DNA of 64,000 bases, from assembly GCA_963849635.1 (NCBI GenBank), contig CAWKIA010000038.1, positions 1 through 64,000 of the forward strand, given 5' to 3'. Under the pieces are notes generated by a model. It did not search any database, was not told the origin of the DNA, and worked only from the letters and a program-made list of their open reading frames with translations. The position numbers and the translations under genes were made by a program. The stretch is from CAVRUD01 sp963849635 (lineage in GTDB: Bacteria; Chloroflexota; Chloroflexia; Thermomicrobiales; UBA6265). Positions 27,188 to 36,513 of the stretch are shown here, piece by piece (the first letter of the stretch is position 1; every line of letters begins with the position of its first letter).

Positions 27188-27493
27188 CTAGCGGATGCGC
27201 TTGCTCCATGCTTCGGGCAGGTGGTACTCCCGCTCTTTGGCTTTGGCCGGCCGGGGGTCACGGGTCAGTCCGACCACGACCTGGGCCACGGCGACAAGCA
27301 CGCCAAAGCCGGCATAGATCAGCGTCCGGACCGTTCCTAACTCACGCCCGAACAGCCACGCGATCAGGAAAAGCGCGCTGATGCCAACGGCACACCCGAA
27401 CAAGGCGATGAGTCCGCGCCGAATCGCGCGCTGGGTTAGCGTGAGTCGCTCCGGATATCATTCGTGCAAGTGATCCCAAATCGATATGTCCAT
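27188..27493 (-). pseudogene. Small membrane protein, paralogue 3, nonsense codon near the start
   Basis: Reading from an ATG at 27,493 gives MDISIWDHLHE, then a TGA at 27,458-27,460, then YPERLTLTQRAIRRGLIALF and two helices ending EAWSKRIR, all in one frame. The alignment to paralogue 2 runs straight through the stop, so this is either a one-base nonsense mutation, a sequencing error, or a gene restarted from a TTG at 27,403 (71 residues). Function unknown. Confidence 0.55.
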
Positions 27494-27980
27494 CCTGCCT
27501 CCGATGGGGTTGGTTGCGAAGCGTTGGTGGCTGGTGAACCTGGGGCGGTATTGTCTCCGCTCCCACTTAACATACGACGGCGGATCCGCAAATGTTCCGT
27601 ACAACCGTTGCCTGGCTGCGGTGCCGGTTTATGCACGTCTTCTCCGCCTGAATCACCCGGCGAGTGTCCTCGTCGGAGGACGGCCGCGACGAAGCTCAGC
27701 GGCCCTTGGACCCGGCCGAGAGGACATCTTCCGGATGCCCTGCCTTGCCCCCACTGTGCGGGGCAGCAACCCGGCGCACAACAGGATAAGTACGAATTCC
27801 GCGCCGGGACCCCGGTACGCAACTATGCGTACCGGGCATCACTAGCGGTCGTCCTGGGCTGTCCAGTGCCCCTCTGCCATCCCCTCCCCTAATTGGAGTA
27901 GGTGCCCTCCGATCAAATGTCTGCATCCTCCGTCCGAGCTGTAAGGGTATAAACACTCGACGAAGAAGCTTGGTTGTTGG
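27494..27980. other. Gap without a recognised gene
   Basis: About 490 bases between the small membrane proteins and the phosphotransferase gene. Overlapping open frames exist on both strands but none has a recognisable motif or ribosome site. The stretch 27,880-27,960 is lower in GC and probably holds the promoter of the phosphotransferase gene. Confidence 0.4.
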
Positions 27981-28979
27981 ATGGCGGAGCAAGGAATGAG
28001 CGACGACACAGTACTGGCCGTCGGCCCGCTGCCAGCTGGTAGCAGCGCCGTCAGTGCCGCCGAGGCCGAAGCGTTCCTTGTCGGGCGATTCGGCGCCGAG
28101 GTGACGGACATCGAGCCGATCGGCGGGGGCGCCTGGTCGAAGGCGTATGCCTTCCAACGCGGCGGCACGCACTACATCGCCCGGTTCGGTAGCTACCTTG
28201 AGGACTTCGCGAAGGATCGGTTAGCCGGGCGCTACGCATCAGCCGATCTGCCGATCCCCACGGTCACCGAGATCGGCGAGGCCTTCGGCGGGTTCTACGC
28301 GATCTCAGAGCGGGCTTTTGGCGGATTCATCGACCACCTCGACGGGGAAGGGATGCGGGCGACCCTGCCGTCGCTGTTCGCCGCCCTCGACGCGGCCCGG
28401 TCCGCGGACCTGTCAGCTACGACGGGCTACGGAGGCTGGGATGCCTCCGGCACGGCCCCCTACCCAACCTGGCAAGCGGCCCTCCTCGATGTCACCACCG
28501 ACCAACCAGGCGGCCGCGGGTCCGGCTGGCGTGAGCGTCTGGAGGCATCGGCCACTGGGGCGGGGAGGTACGATGAGGCGGTCGACCATCTCCGCACCCT
28601 CGTCGCGTTCTGTCCGGAGGAGCGCCATCTCATCCACAGCGATCTCCTCCACTTCAACGTCCTGGTCACCGGCAATCGCATCTCGGCCGTGTTCGACTGG
28701 GGCTGCTCCCTGTACGGCGACTTCCTCTACGACCTCGCCTGGTTCGCGTTCTGGTCACCCTGGTATCCGGCATGGCAAGGCATCGACTTCCGCGCGGAGG
28801 CGACGCGCCACTTCGCGGCGATCGGCCTGGAGGTCCCGCACTTCGACGAGCGTCTCCGCTGCTGCCAGATCCACATCGGCCTGGACGGACAGCGATACCA
28901 GGCCCTCGTCGGCGACTGGGAAAACCTGGAGCCAACGACCGAGCGAACCCTGGCGGTGGCGCGGGGCGCGGACTCGTAG
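27981..28979 (+). CDS. Aminoglycoside-phosphotransferase-like kinase, copy A
   Basis: A 332-residue member of the APH/choline kinase family. It has a nucleotide-loop region IEPIGGGAWSKAYAF, the catalytic loop LIHSDLLHFNVLV with Asp and Asn, and the metal-binding FDWGCSLYGDFLYDLAWF. These are the three hallmarks of the fold, so the kinase should be active. The substrate may be an antibiotic, a sugar or another alcohol; nothing here decides. A close paralogue lies at 37,367-38,362 in the opposite orientation. Confidence 0.88.
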   Translation: MAEQGMSDDTVLAVGPLPAGSSAVSAAEAEAFLVGRFGAEVTDIEPIGGGAWSKAYAFQRGGTHYIARFGSYLEDFAKDRLAGRYASADLPIPTVTEIGEAFGGFYAISERAFGGFIDHLDGEGMRATLPSLFAALDAARSADLSATTGYGGWDASGTAPYPTWQAALLDVTTDQPGGRGSGWRERLEASATGAGRYDEAVDHLRTLVAFCPEERHLIHSDLLHFNVLVTGNRISAVFDWGCSLYGDFLYDLAWFAFWSPWYPAWQGIDFRAEATRHFAAIGLEVPHFDERLRCCQIHIGLDGQRYQALVGDWENLEPTTERTLAVARGADS

Positions 28980-29204
28980 GGGGCCAGGAGTCTTCAAGAA
29001 CTCTACGATCGCTCCCTCAGGTCCTGACTCGTTCGCAACGTGACCTCCAATGAAGTAGCCCGGTGACTACGGGACTACCGAATCGAAATGTAGAGACCAC
29101 TTGTTCTTGGTTCTCTTTTCGCTCTGCGTTACGGGGTTTTCTTGTCGAACCAAGAGGCCGAGAGATATGACGACATTGAGGTAAATGCGCGTCAGGAGGA
29201 CTTC

Positions 29205-30098
29205 ATGAGACGGCGCTGGACAACGGTGTTGGTCGCCTTTTCACTTGCACTGATAGGTTCCTTCGGGCTCGGCTCTGCACAAGATGACGATCCTCTCGAG
29301 ACCCGGGACTTTATCCCCGGCGGATCGGTCCTCGGCGATGGATGGATTCTGAGCACATCCGGAGCAACGTCGTTTGAAGCAGAGGGCACCGTCGACACGC
29401 GCTTTGCCCTCTACCTCGGCCCAGAGGGATCCCGCGCGTACATCGTTGCCACCCGTGTCGAGAACGGCGCCGCGGGATTTCGGACGGCATGGGCGGCCGT
29501 ACTGGATGTCTGGTTCGGGAGCTTGGAGGACCGGATCGCCGATCCCAGGACGGACCAGGAAAGCGAAACCCCGGATCGCCCCATCGCTGGCTGCGACGAG
29601 ATCGAGCGAACCTGGGGAGAAGAGTATCTCGACGGGGTGAGGGTCGGGATTACCCAGTGCGCGGTTTCCGACGACTTCATTGTGGTCACCTTCGTTTCGA
29701 ACAAATTCGGGCCCAATGGCGGCAAACTCGCGGCCGATCGACTCATGTCGGTCGTCCTGGAGCGGGCGGGGGTAACTACTGCCGCAGCCGTGACCGCCGC
29801 GGTGGCCGAGATAAAGACGGCCGCTCCTCCTGCCTCCTGCATACCAGCCATCCGCTTCGCGCAAGAAGGCATTCTGCCGATCGGTACGACAGTGACGGTG
29901 ATGCGCTTGACCCGATTGCGCACCGAGCCTGCGGCGGACGGCGACCAGGTGGCAGAGCTAGCGGTCGGTACGGAGGTGACGATCACCGGCCCGGTTATTG
30001 ATGGAACTCCGGACTGGTACCCGGTGCGGGTCAACGCAAGCAACCAAGCCGGGTTCGTTGTGGCGGCAAGTCTCGAATACTGCCCGCCATCGTCCTGA
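29205..30098 (+). CDS. Secreted protein with C-terminal bacterial SH3 domain
   Basis: A 297-residue protein. The ATG at 29,205 follows AGGAGG and starts a signal peptide, RRRWTTVLVAFSLALIGSFG, cleaved near GSAQDD. The middle is of unknown fold. The last 75 residues (GTTVTVMRLTRLRTEPAADG, AELAVGTEVTITGPVIDG, WYPVRVNASNQAGFVVAASL) form an SH3b domain, often used to bind cell wall or protein ligands. The longer frame from 29,142 was rejected because the internal start has a far better ribosome site. Confidence 0.75.
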   Translation: MRRRWTTVLVAFSLALIGSFGLGSAQDDDPLETRDFIPGGSVLGDGWILSTSGATSFEAEGTVDTRFALYLGPEGSRAYIVATRVENGAAGFRTAWAAVLDVWFGSLEDRIADPRTDQESETPDRPIAGCDEIERTWGEEYLDGVRVGITQCAVSDDFIVVTFVSNKFGPNGGKLAADRLMSVVLERAGVTTAAAVTAAVAEIKTAAPPASCIPAIRFAQEGILPIGTTVTVMRLTRLRTEPAADGDQVAELAVGTEVTITGPVIDGTPDWYPVRVNASNQAGFVVAASLEYCPPSS

Positions 30099-30389
30099 CT
30101 TACGCCTCTGATCGAAGACACGAGGTTTCGTCGACTCACACCGCATGGCTTCCGGCACACCGCGGCGACGCTGCTCATCAACCGAGGCATTTCATCCAAA
30201 GAGGTCCAACAGATCCTTGGGCACAGTTCCATCCAGATTACACTGGACCTTTACGTCTACCTGACGGACGACGACATTCGCGACGTGGCGGAGGCGATGG
30301 AAGACGTGCTCGGCGGGGGAAGAGACGGCAACGGTGCGCCAGTGATGCACTTCGACAGGGCCGGAGACGTCCTATTGGCCATGAAATGA
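30099..30389 (+). pseudogene. Tyrosine recombinase, C-terminal remnant
   Basis: Directly after the SH3 gene stop, the same frame encodes RLTPHGFRHTAATLLINRGI, then VQQILGHSSIQITLDLYVYL and a tail ending VLLAMK. The HxxR, LGHSS and the tyrosine of the integrase active site are all present. The N-terminal domain and the first catalytic Arg are absent, and there is no start codon. It is a scar of a lost integrative element. Confidence 0.75.
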
Positions 30390-30501
30390 CCGGCTTCGTC
30401 CCGGCCTGCGGCATGCACGCGGCGGCCACCGAACCAGCAGGCCGGCAGGCCAGCTCGGCAGCGGTCGTCGACCCGTCGATCACGGCAAATAGAGGAACCC
30501 A

Positions 30502-31788
30502 ATGATCCCTACGCCGCCTTCCCTGACGCATCCCGCTCCAGGCGCGGCCCCAGCCAAACCCCGCGTCGTCGTCACCGGCCTCGGCGCCGTGACCCCGTTC
30601 GGAGTGGGGGTTACCCGGCTCTGGGAGGGCCTGCTTGCGGGCCGATCCGCCATCCGCCCGATCACCGGCTTCGACACCACCGACTTGCCGGTCAAGATCG
30701 GCGGGGAGGTGCCGGACTTCATCGCCGGGGACCACATGGACCGCCGCTCAGCGGGGCGGATGGACACCTTCGCCCGCTACGCGGTCGCGGCCGCTCGTGA
30801 GGCGATCACGATGGCGAACCTGACTGTATCCGATGCAAATCGGGACAGGATCGCGACGGCGATTGCCTCCTGCCACGGTGGGATCGCCAGCCTGGAGAAG
30901 GCCGTCGCGGCGCTGCGGGAGCGCGGAGCGGCCCGGGTCGGTCCGCTGACCATCCCGCTCAGCCTGCCGAACATGGGCGGCAGCCAGATCTCGCTCGCGT
31001 TAGGGATACATGGGCCGACGGTCACTCCTGCCGCCGCCTGTGCCAGCGGCACCCAGGCCATCCTCGACGGGATCACCATGATCGAGCGGGGCGAGGCCGA
31101 CGTGGTCATCGCCGGTGGAGCCGATGCCACCCTCACCCCCTTGGGCATCGCCGGATACGCGGCCCTGGGCGCTCTTTCGCCTGGCAACGGCGACCCGGCC
31201 AGGGTCAGCCGCCCGTTCGCGGCCAGCCGCGACGGCTTTGTCCTCTCGGAGGGGGCGGCGGCTATGATCCTCGAATCAGAGGAGCACGCCGTCCGCCGGG
31301 GAGCGACGGTCCTGGCACTGGCCGCGGGCGCGGGCGCCACCTCCGACGCCTACCACCTGACCAGCCCGGACCCCAGCGGTGCCCAGGCCGCCCGCGCCAT
31401 GGGCCTCGCCCTGGAGCGATCCGGCCTCCGCCCGGAGGAGGTCGACTACGTCGCCGCCCACGCCACCAGCACGCGAGTCGGGGACATCGCGGAGACAAGG
31501 GCGATCCGGACCGCCTTCGGCGAGCATGCCGACCGCCTGGCGGTCTCCGCGACCAAATCGCTGGCCGGCCACCTGCTCGGGGCGGCGGCGGCCCTGGCCG
31601 CCGTCACCTGCATCCTGGCGATCCGAGACGGGATCGTGCCCCCGACCATCAACCTGGACGACCCCGACCCGGATTGCGATCTCGACTACGTCCCCCACAC
31701 CGCCCGCCACCTAGCGGTCCGCGCCGCCATCGCCAACGGCTTTGGGTTCGGCGGCCAGAACGCCTCGGTGCTGTTCACGCGGCCGTAG
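30502..31788 (+). CDS. fabF: Beta-ketoacyl-ACP synthase II-like enzyme
   Basis: A 428-residue condensing enzyme. The N-terminus PRVVVTGLGAVTPFGVGV is typical. The active-site Cys sits in PAAACASGTQAI, the first His in AAHATSTRVGD and the second in KSLAGHLLGAAA, so the Cys-His-His triad is complete. AACASG and AHATST replace the more usual TACASG and AHGTST. It ends ANGFGFGGQNASVLF. No other fatty-acid genes are nearby, so it may be a second, specialised copy. Confidence 0.9.
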   Translation: MIPTPPSLTHPAPGAAPAKPRVVVTGLGAVTPFGVGVTRLWEGLLAGRSAIRPITGFDTTDLPVKIGGEVPDFIAGDHMDRRSAGRMDTFARYAVAAAREAITMANLTVSDANRDRIATAIASCHGGIASLEKAVAALRERGAARVGPLTIPLSLPNMGGSQISLALGIHGPTVTPAAACASGTQAILDGITMIERGEADVVIAGGADATLTPLGIAGYAALGALSPGNGDPARVSRPFAASRDGFVLSEGAAAMILESEEHAVRRGATVLALAAGAGATSDAYHLTSPDPSGAQAARAMGLALERSGLRPEEVDYVAAHATSTRVGDIAETRAIRTAFGEHADRLAVSATKSLAGHLLGAAAALAAVTCILAIRDGIVPPTINLDDPDPDCDLDYVPHTARHLAVRAAIANGFGFGGQNASVLFTRP

Positions 31789-31941
31789 CGCGATCGTCCC
31801 ACACCTGGGTGGGCACAATCCAGTGCCGGGGTATCCTGCGATCAGGTCTGTCTGCGAAGGCCGGTTGGCCGGAGGAACCAGCCCGTTCTCAGCCCTGGAA
31901 AGGCTTTGTCTGGGTTAGCCCAGGGTTTCAACCCGAGGTTC

Positions 31942-33303
31942 TTAGCCGGTTGCCAACGCGATGAGGATGGTTTCGTCGACAGTGTCGCCGGAGAGGTAGA
32001 TCGTCTCATCGGTGGCAAGCTGGATGAACGGATTGCCAAGATCGGGGTAGGCAATGTCCCAAACGAGGGCGCCGTCATCCAGATCGAGCGCGAGAATGGC
32101 GGAGGACTCGCCGTAGTTGACGGTGACGTAGGCCGCGTTTGTCTCATCCCAGACCGAGACGGCATACCCTAGCCCGGTGGGGATGGGATCGGACACCCAC
32201 GCCTCCTCGCCGTCTGCCAGGTCGATGGCGGTCAGGGTCACGACACCCTCGGCGTCGTCCCGCCACTCGACGACCGCGAGGTCGTCCGTATGCGGCACGA
32301 AGGCATTCGGGGTGCCAGCCGGATGGTCCAACTCCTCGGCGCTCCACACCTCGTCCCCAGTCTCGAGGTCGATGAGCATCAAGGAGAGCGTCTCGGCAAG
32401 CCCGCCGCGCAGCAGGATGCCGTCATCGACGATCCCGGCGAAAATCCACAGGTCTTCAGGATCCAACTCCGTCCGCCAGAGCTCGTCTCCGGTAGCGGGC
32501 TCGAACGCGATCACCGCCTCGGCCGCCAAAAACGGTTCCCCGGCGATGGCGTAGGCCATGCCACCGTCTTCAGCCTCGACGCTGATCTCGACGTCCCCTT
32601 CGGGCAACGTCCACAGCTCATCCCCGTCTTCGGGATCGAGGGCAATGGTCTCCCAGCGGAAGGCGTCAAAGTCGCCCGTGCGCACTGACGTGATGAGGGC
32701 ATCGTCGGTGATGAACAGGTCACCGGCATAACCATCCAGGTCCACCGACCAGGCTGGCTCACCGCTCTCCAGATCGACGGCGGCCACCGTGGATAGATCG
32801 AGGTCGCTCTCGACCGTGATCAGGAGCTGATCGACCAGCCCGATGGGATCCGGCGTGCTGCCCTGGCCATCAAGCCGCCACACCTCGTCCCCGGTCGCGG
32901 CATCGAGCGCGGTCAGGCCGGAAGTATCGTCACCGAAGAGCGGGAAGATGATCCGGTCGTCGAACTGCTCGATGTTGCCCGAGACATTGCCGTCCAGGTC
33001 GTCGCTGCCGATCTCCCAGATCGCCTCGCCCGTCTCATCATCCAACGCGGCAAAGGACGAGAAGTCGATTGCGCACCAGGGACTCGAGGCGCCGACATAG
33101 ACAACTCCACGATCTTGACCCGTAATCTGGTAACTCCCGGCATTGGGATCGGTGTAGCGCCAGCGCTCGACCGGCTCGTCTCCGTCCGGGGCGGCCAGGG
33201 ACTCGATCTCGCCACACCCCCTAGCTCCTACCTGCGCATGCGGCGTCAGCAAAAGCGCGACCAGGAGCCCGCCGATGAGGAGCGTGCGCGAGATGTTCGG
33301 CAT
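31942..33303 (-). CDS. Secreted PQQ-type beta-propeller protein
   Basis: A 453-residue protein starting MPNISRTLLIGGLLVALLL, a signal peptide. The rest is a series of blades with the motif ALDxxTGDExW, for example LTALDAATGDEVWRLDG, IALDPEDGDELWTLPE, LIDLETGDEVWSAEELD and AIDLADGEEAWVSD. There are seven to eight repeats. The protein is strongly acidic. Similar proteins are BamB-like or periplasmic scaffolds; the PQQ ligands of true dehydrogenases are not evident, so a structural or sensing role is more likely. It converges with fabF. Confidence 0.82.
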   Translation of the reverse strand: MPNISRTLLIGGLLVALLLTPHAQVGARGCGEIESLAAPDGDEPVERWRYTDPNAGSYQITGQDRGVVYVGASSPWCAIDFSSFAALDDETGEAIWEIGSDDLDGNVSGNIEQFDDRIIFPLFGDDTSGLTALDAATGDEVWRLDGQGSTPDPIGLVDQLLITVESDLDLSTVAAVDLESGEPAWSVDLDGYAGDLFITDDALITSVRTGDFDAFRWETIALDPEDGDELWTLPEGDVEISVEAEDGGMAYAIAGEPFLAAEAVIAFEPATGDELWRTELDPEDLWIFAGIVDDGILLRGGLAETLSLMLIDLETGDEVWSAEELDHPAGTPNAFVPHTDDLAVVEWRDDAEGVVTLTAIDLADGEEAWVSDPIPTGLGYAVSVWDETNAAYVTVNYGESSAILALDLDDGALVWDIAYPDLGNPFIQLATDETIYLSGDTVDETILIALATG

Positions 33304-33705
33304 GGAACGTCCTCTATGTGTCAGGCGGCCCCTCGTGATTGTGGGGAATCGATCATCCGGAGCCGAGCGCATTCTCTCTCCTCAGGTATTGACAATATAG
33401 AACATATGATCTAATTTGTAGACAAGCGGCACACCCGGCGGGGATGCGGGCCTGGGCAGCGCTCCACCCTGTCCGGCTCGGGTTCCCAGCCGTCATCCAG
33501 GCCCCAGCGCGCGCTCCCGGCGGACGTCCCGCCCGGTCGTAGCCCCTGCGAACCCGCTCCCCGATCCGCCCACATCACCGGGCCGGATGGGGTAGTAGCG
33601 ACCTGCGGACCACTAGGCCATCGAACGCCCAAACCCAGAAACGGCATCCGAGAACGCCCCTCTCCACTGCGGTGGAGAGGGGGTAGGAGGTGAGGTCTTC
33701 TCCGC
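33304..33705. other. Gap with one palindromic repeat
   Basis: About 400 bases between the propeller gene and nuoK. An AT-rich patch at 33,385-33,425 may be the promoter of the propeller gene. At 33,652-33,693 lies a copy of the repeat with core CTCTCCACTGCGGTGGAGAG followed by GGGGTAGGAGGTGAGG. No gene was recognised. Confidence 0.55.
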
Positions 33706-34017
33706 TCAGTCCCTAAGGTTGCGAACCGAGTCGACGTCGGTGGCGTTGTCCTGCCGGCGGGCCAGGGCGAGGACGATCGCCAATCCCACTGCGGCTTCGG
33801 CGGCGGCAACCGTGATCGTAAAGACCACGAATCCCTGGCCTTGGAGCGAGTTGTTCTCCCAGCCGAAGGCAATCAGCGCGATGTTGACGGCGTTCACCAT
33901 CAACTCCACGCACATGAAGATGATGATCAGGTTGCGCCGGATCAGCACGCCCATCATCCCGATAATGAAGAGCGTCGCGCTGAGAAACAGAAAGTGCTCG
34001 ATCTGGAGTTCGTTCAC
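33706..34017 (-). CDS. nuoK: NADH-quinone oxidoreductase subunit K
   Basis: A 103-residue membrane subunit of complex I with three helices. The conserved FMCVELMVNAVNIALIAF contains the buried glutamate, and AAAEAAVGLAIVLALAR carries the second. The GTG start is preceded by GGAGG. It is the last gene of a short nuoH-nuoJ-nuoK series; nuoL, M and N, which normally follow, are absent here. Confidence 0.95.
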   Translation of the reverse strand: MNELQIEHFLFLSATLFIIGMMGVLIRRNLIIIFMCVELMVNAVNIALIAFGWENNSLQGQGFVVFTITVAAAEAAVGLAIVLALARRQDNATDVDSVRNLRD

Positions 34018-34030
34018 GGTGCCTCCGGCA

Positions 34031-34140
34031 GGCGTTAGGCGTTAGGCGTTAGGCGTTAGCATGAATCCTGATGCCAACCCGTAGACCTAACCCCAACCGT
34101 CCTCCTAACGCCCAATGCCTAACGCCTAACGCCTAACGCC
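34031..34140. repeat. Inverted arrays of a GCGTTAG heptamer
   Basis: Between nuoJ and nuoK, four tandem copies of GCGTTAG run forward from 34,031 to 34,059 and at least four copies of the complement CCTAACG run at 34,103-34,140. They can pair into a long hairpin. The right array supplies the last four codons and stop of nuoJ (GGC GTT AGG CGT TAG). Confidence 0.8.
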
Positions 34141-34854
34141 GATCGTCGTGAATTCGTCCGCGTCCTTGACCATGATTAAGTCGCGGGAGCCGGTCGCGGC
34201 GGCGGCTTCGCGCTCCTCGGCGGCAACAGAGCCGGGGATCGGGGTTTCGCCGCGGGGGCCGCTGGGCAGGGCCAGGTCGACGCCGCGGGGATGGCCGAGG
34301 GAGATGGTGCCGCTGCGCCGGCCGACGCGCTCACCCAGCCGTTCCGGCAGCGCCAGCACGATCGCACCGATCACGCCGACGAGCAGGACGAGCGAGGCGA
34401 CCTCGAAGGCGAGCAGGTAGTCGGAGTAGATGAAACGGCCCAGCGCCTGGGTGTTACCACCGACGGCGGCGATCGCCTCCGGCGTGGCGGTGCCCTGGGG
34501 GCCGACGACGGAGCGGTTCAGGATCGCCGCCCCGATCTCCAGGAGAAGGATCGCCCCCAGGATTAACCCGACGGTACGCTGGATCGGACGCCCTTCGTAG
34601 AATTGAGGCAGTGCATCGGTGTCGACTAGCATCAAGACGAAGAGCACCAGGACGAGGATCGCCCCGGTGTAGACGATGACCTGGACGGCGGCCAGGAACT
34701 CCGCCCCGAGCATCACGAAGATGCCGGCGGAGTTAAAGAAGGAGATCACGAGGAAGATCCCGGCATGGACCGGATTCCGCGCGGTCACCACCCCGACCCC
34801 GCCGAGGACGCTCACCGCCGCGAGAATGTAGAAGATGACCAGTTCCCAGGACAT
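34126..34854 (-). CDS. nuoJ: NADH-quinone oxidoreductase subunit J
   Basis: A 242-residue membrane subunit of complex I. The family start SWELVIFYILAAVSVLGGVG and ARNPVHAGIFLVISFFNSAG are followed by AEFLAAVQVIVYTGAILVLV, with five predicted helices. The C-terminal 70 residues are polar and longer than usual, and end in GVRR encoded by a heptamer repeat. It lies between nuoH and nuoK; nuoI, expected between nuoH and nuoJ, is missing. Confidence 0.93.
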   Translation of the reverse strand: MSWELVIFYILAAVSVLGGVGVVTARNPVHAGIFLVISFFNSAGIFVMLGAEFLAAVQVIVYTGAILVLVLFVLMLVDTDALPQFYEGRPIQRTVGLILGAILLLEIGAAILNRSVVGPQGTATPEAIAAVGGNTQALGRFIYSDYLLAFEVASLVLLVGVIGAIVLALPERLGERVGRRSGTISLGHPRGVDLALPSGPRGETPIPGSVAAEEREAAAATGSRDLIMVKDADEFTTIGVRR

Positions 34855-35178
34855 CGCGACTCCCTAGTCGTGAGACGTGAGACGTTGAGAATTGAGAGTG
34901 AGAAACCCTACCGAACCGAGCGGCGTCGCTCGTGGCTAACGACCCGGGCTTGAGCCCGATAAGCCGGCTTCAGTCGGCAGCCATCTAGCGCAGAGCGTCG
35001 GAGAGCGAGCAAAGTCACCGCATGTTCCGGCCTCCTTCAAGGGGATATCGTGGACGCAGCCCGGGACTCTACAGCCTCGATCAGGCCATGGACGGCGCCC
35101 CATAGACCGCCGCGGCCTTCGACCGCAGCAATGAGGCGGCGCACCACGGCTCTCGATCGTCATTCATGATGTCTCACC
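34855..35178. other. Gap where nuoI would be expected
   Basis: About 320 bases between nuoH and nuoJ. At 34,868-34,905 there is a stretch of GTGAGACGTGAGACG type, the same family as the repeat inside the regulator gene at 63,125. No ferredoxin-type CxxCxxC motifs of nuoI are present in any frame. Confidence 0.55.
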
Positions 35179-36336
35179 CTACCGCGGCGACGGGGCGGCA
35201 TCTCGCGCCGCGGTGCCGACGGGACGGAGCGAGAGGGCGATCAGGCCGGCGAAGATCGCCGCCAGAACGACCCAGCCCCAGGTGGGCATGGTCAGGTCGT
35301 CGTTGGCGACCAGGCGGATGAAGGCCGTGATCAGGATGTTCACCAGGACGAGGGGAAGGAGGACCTTCCAGGCGATGCCCATGAGCTGGTCGTAGCGGAA
35401 GCGGGGCAGGGTGGCCCGGAGCCAGACGTAGAAGAAGAGGAAGGCGACCGTCTTGAGCAGGAGCCAGATGATGCCCAGGCCCCAGTATTTTTCGGAGCCC
35501 GGTCCGTCGGTCCCGCCCAGGAAGAGGGTGCTGGCGAAGAGCGAGATGACGATCATGTTGATGTACTCGCCCAGGAAGTAGAAGGAGAAGCGGAAGGCGG
35601 AGTACTCGGTGTGGAAGCCGGAGACCAGCTCCGTTTCGGCCTCGGGGAGGTCGAACGGGGCGCGGTTGGTCTCGGCGACGGCGGAGATGAGGTAGATCAC
35701 GAAGGCGAGCGGCTGGGAGAGGATGAACCAGTTCGGCACCGAGAGGGGGCCGATGTCCAGCGAGGTCTGCTGCTGGACCATGATCTCGCGCAGGCTGAGG
35801 GAGCCGGCCAGCATGAATACGCCCACCAGGGCCAGGCCAAGGGTGATCTCGTAGGAGACCACCTGGGCGGCGGAGCGGAGGCCGCCGAGGAGCGAGTAGC
35901 GGTTGGCGGAGGCATAGGCGCCGAGGATGATGCCGTAGACCCCGACGCTGCCGAAGGCGAGGATGAAGAGGGCCCCGACATTGAGATCGGCGGCGAAGAG
36001 GTTCACATCCCGCCCGAAGATCTCGACCGTGCCACCGAAGGGGATCACGCCGACCGAGACGATCGCGGTGACGAAGATGACCAGGGGAGCGAAGAAGAAG
36101 ACGATCTTATCGGCCGCGGCCGGGATCAGGTCCTCTTTCCCAAGGAGCTTGATCCCGTCGGCGATCGGCTGGAGGAGACCGGCGGGACCGGTGCGGGTGG
36201 GACCGAGACGGTCCTGAAAGCGGGCGATGATCTTGCGCTCGAACCAGGTCATGTAGGCCATGCCGACGAGGACGACGTTCATCAGGATGAACCCGACGAT
36301 GAACGTCAACCACAACGGCTGGTCGGCAGCGGGCAT
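35179..36336 (-). CDS. nuoH: NADH-quinone oxidoreductase subunit H
   Basis: A 385-residue membrane subunit with eight helices that forms the quinone-binding site. Signatures are AYMTWFERKIIARFQDRLGP near residue 27, ETNRAPFDLPEAETELVSGF near 225 and FFYVWLRATLPRFRYDQLM near 310. The length is normal. It leads the H-J-K series on this strand. The soluble-arm genes that normally precede it are not adjacent; only nuoB is found, 4.9 kb upstream. Confidence 0.95.
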   Translation of the reverse strand: MPAADQPLWLTFIVGFILMNVVLVGMAYMTWFERKIIARFQDRLGPTRTGPAGLLQPIADGIKLLGKEDLIPAAADKIVFFFAPLVIFVTAIVSVGVIPFGGTVEIFGRDVNLFAADLNVGALFILAFGSVGVYGIILGAYASANRYSLLGGLRSAAQVVSYEITLGLALVGVFMLAGSLSLREIMVQQQTSLDIGPLSVPNWFILSQPLAFVIYLISAVAETNRAPFDLPEAETELVSGFHTEYSAFRFSFYFLGEYINMIVISLFASTLFLGGTDGPGSEKYWGLGIIWLLLKTVAFLFFYVWLRATLPRFRYDQLMGIAWKVLLPLVLVNILITAFIRLVANDDLTMPTWGWVVLAAIFAGLIALSLRPVGTAARDAAPSPR

Positions 36337-36513
36337 GCTTCGTTCGCTCCCCTCGTCGCTCTGATCGCTCGGTCCAAATCACGCGGACAGGCCGCACCCG
36401 TCCCATTCCCGCGCGATGACTTGCAGTCCACGATTGTCCCACGACGGAGCCACCGTCGCGCGCGGCGGTATTGTACCCGAAGGGGAGGGGAGAACCGTGC
36501 CGTTCCGGGACTG

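Noticed and set aside
27494..27980. Several overlapping open frames of 70-160 residues
   Set aside because: They overlap on both strands, lack ribosome sites and show no conserved motif.
34031..34140. Telomere- or centromere-like repeat or phase-variable tract
   Set aside because: Only a few heptamers in inverted arrays, in the middle of an operon; an intergenic hairpin is enough to explain them.
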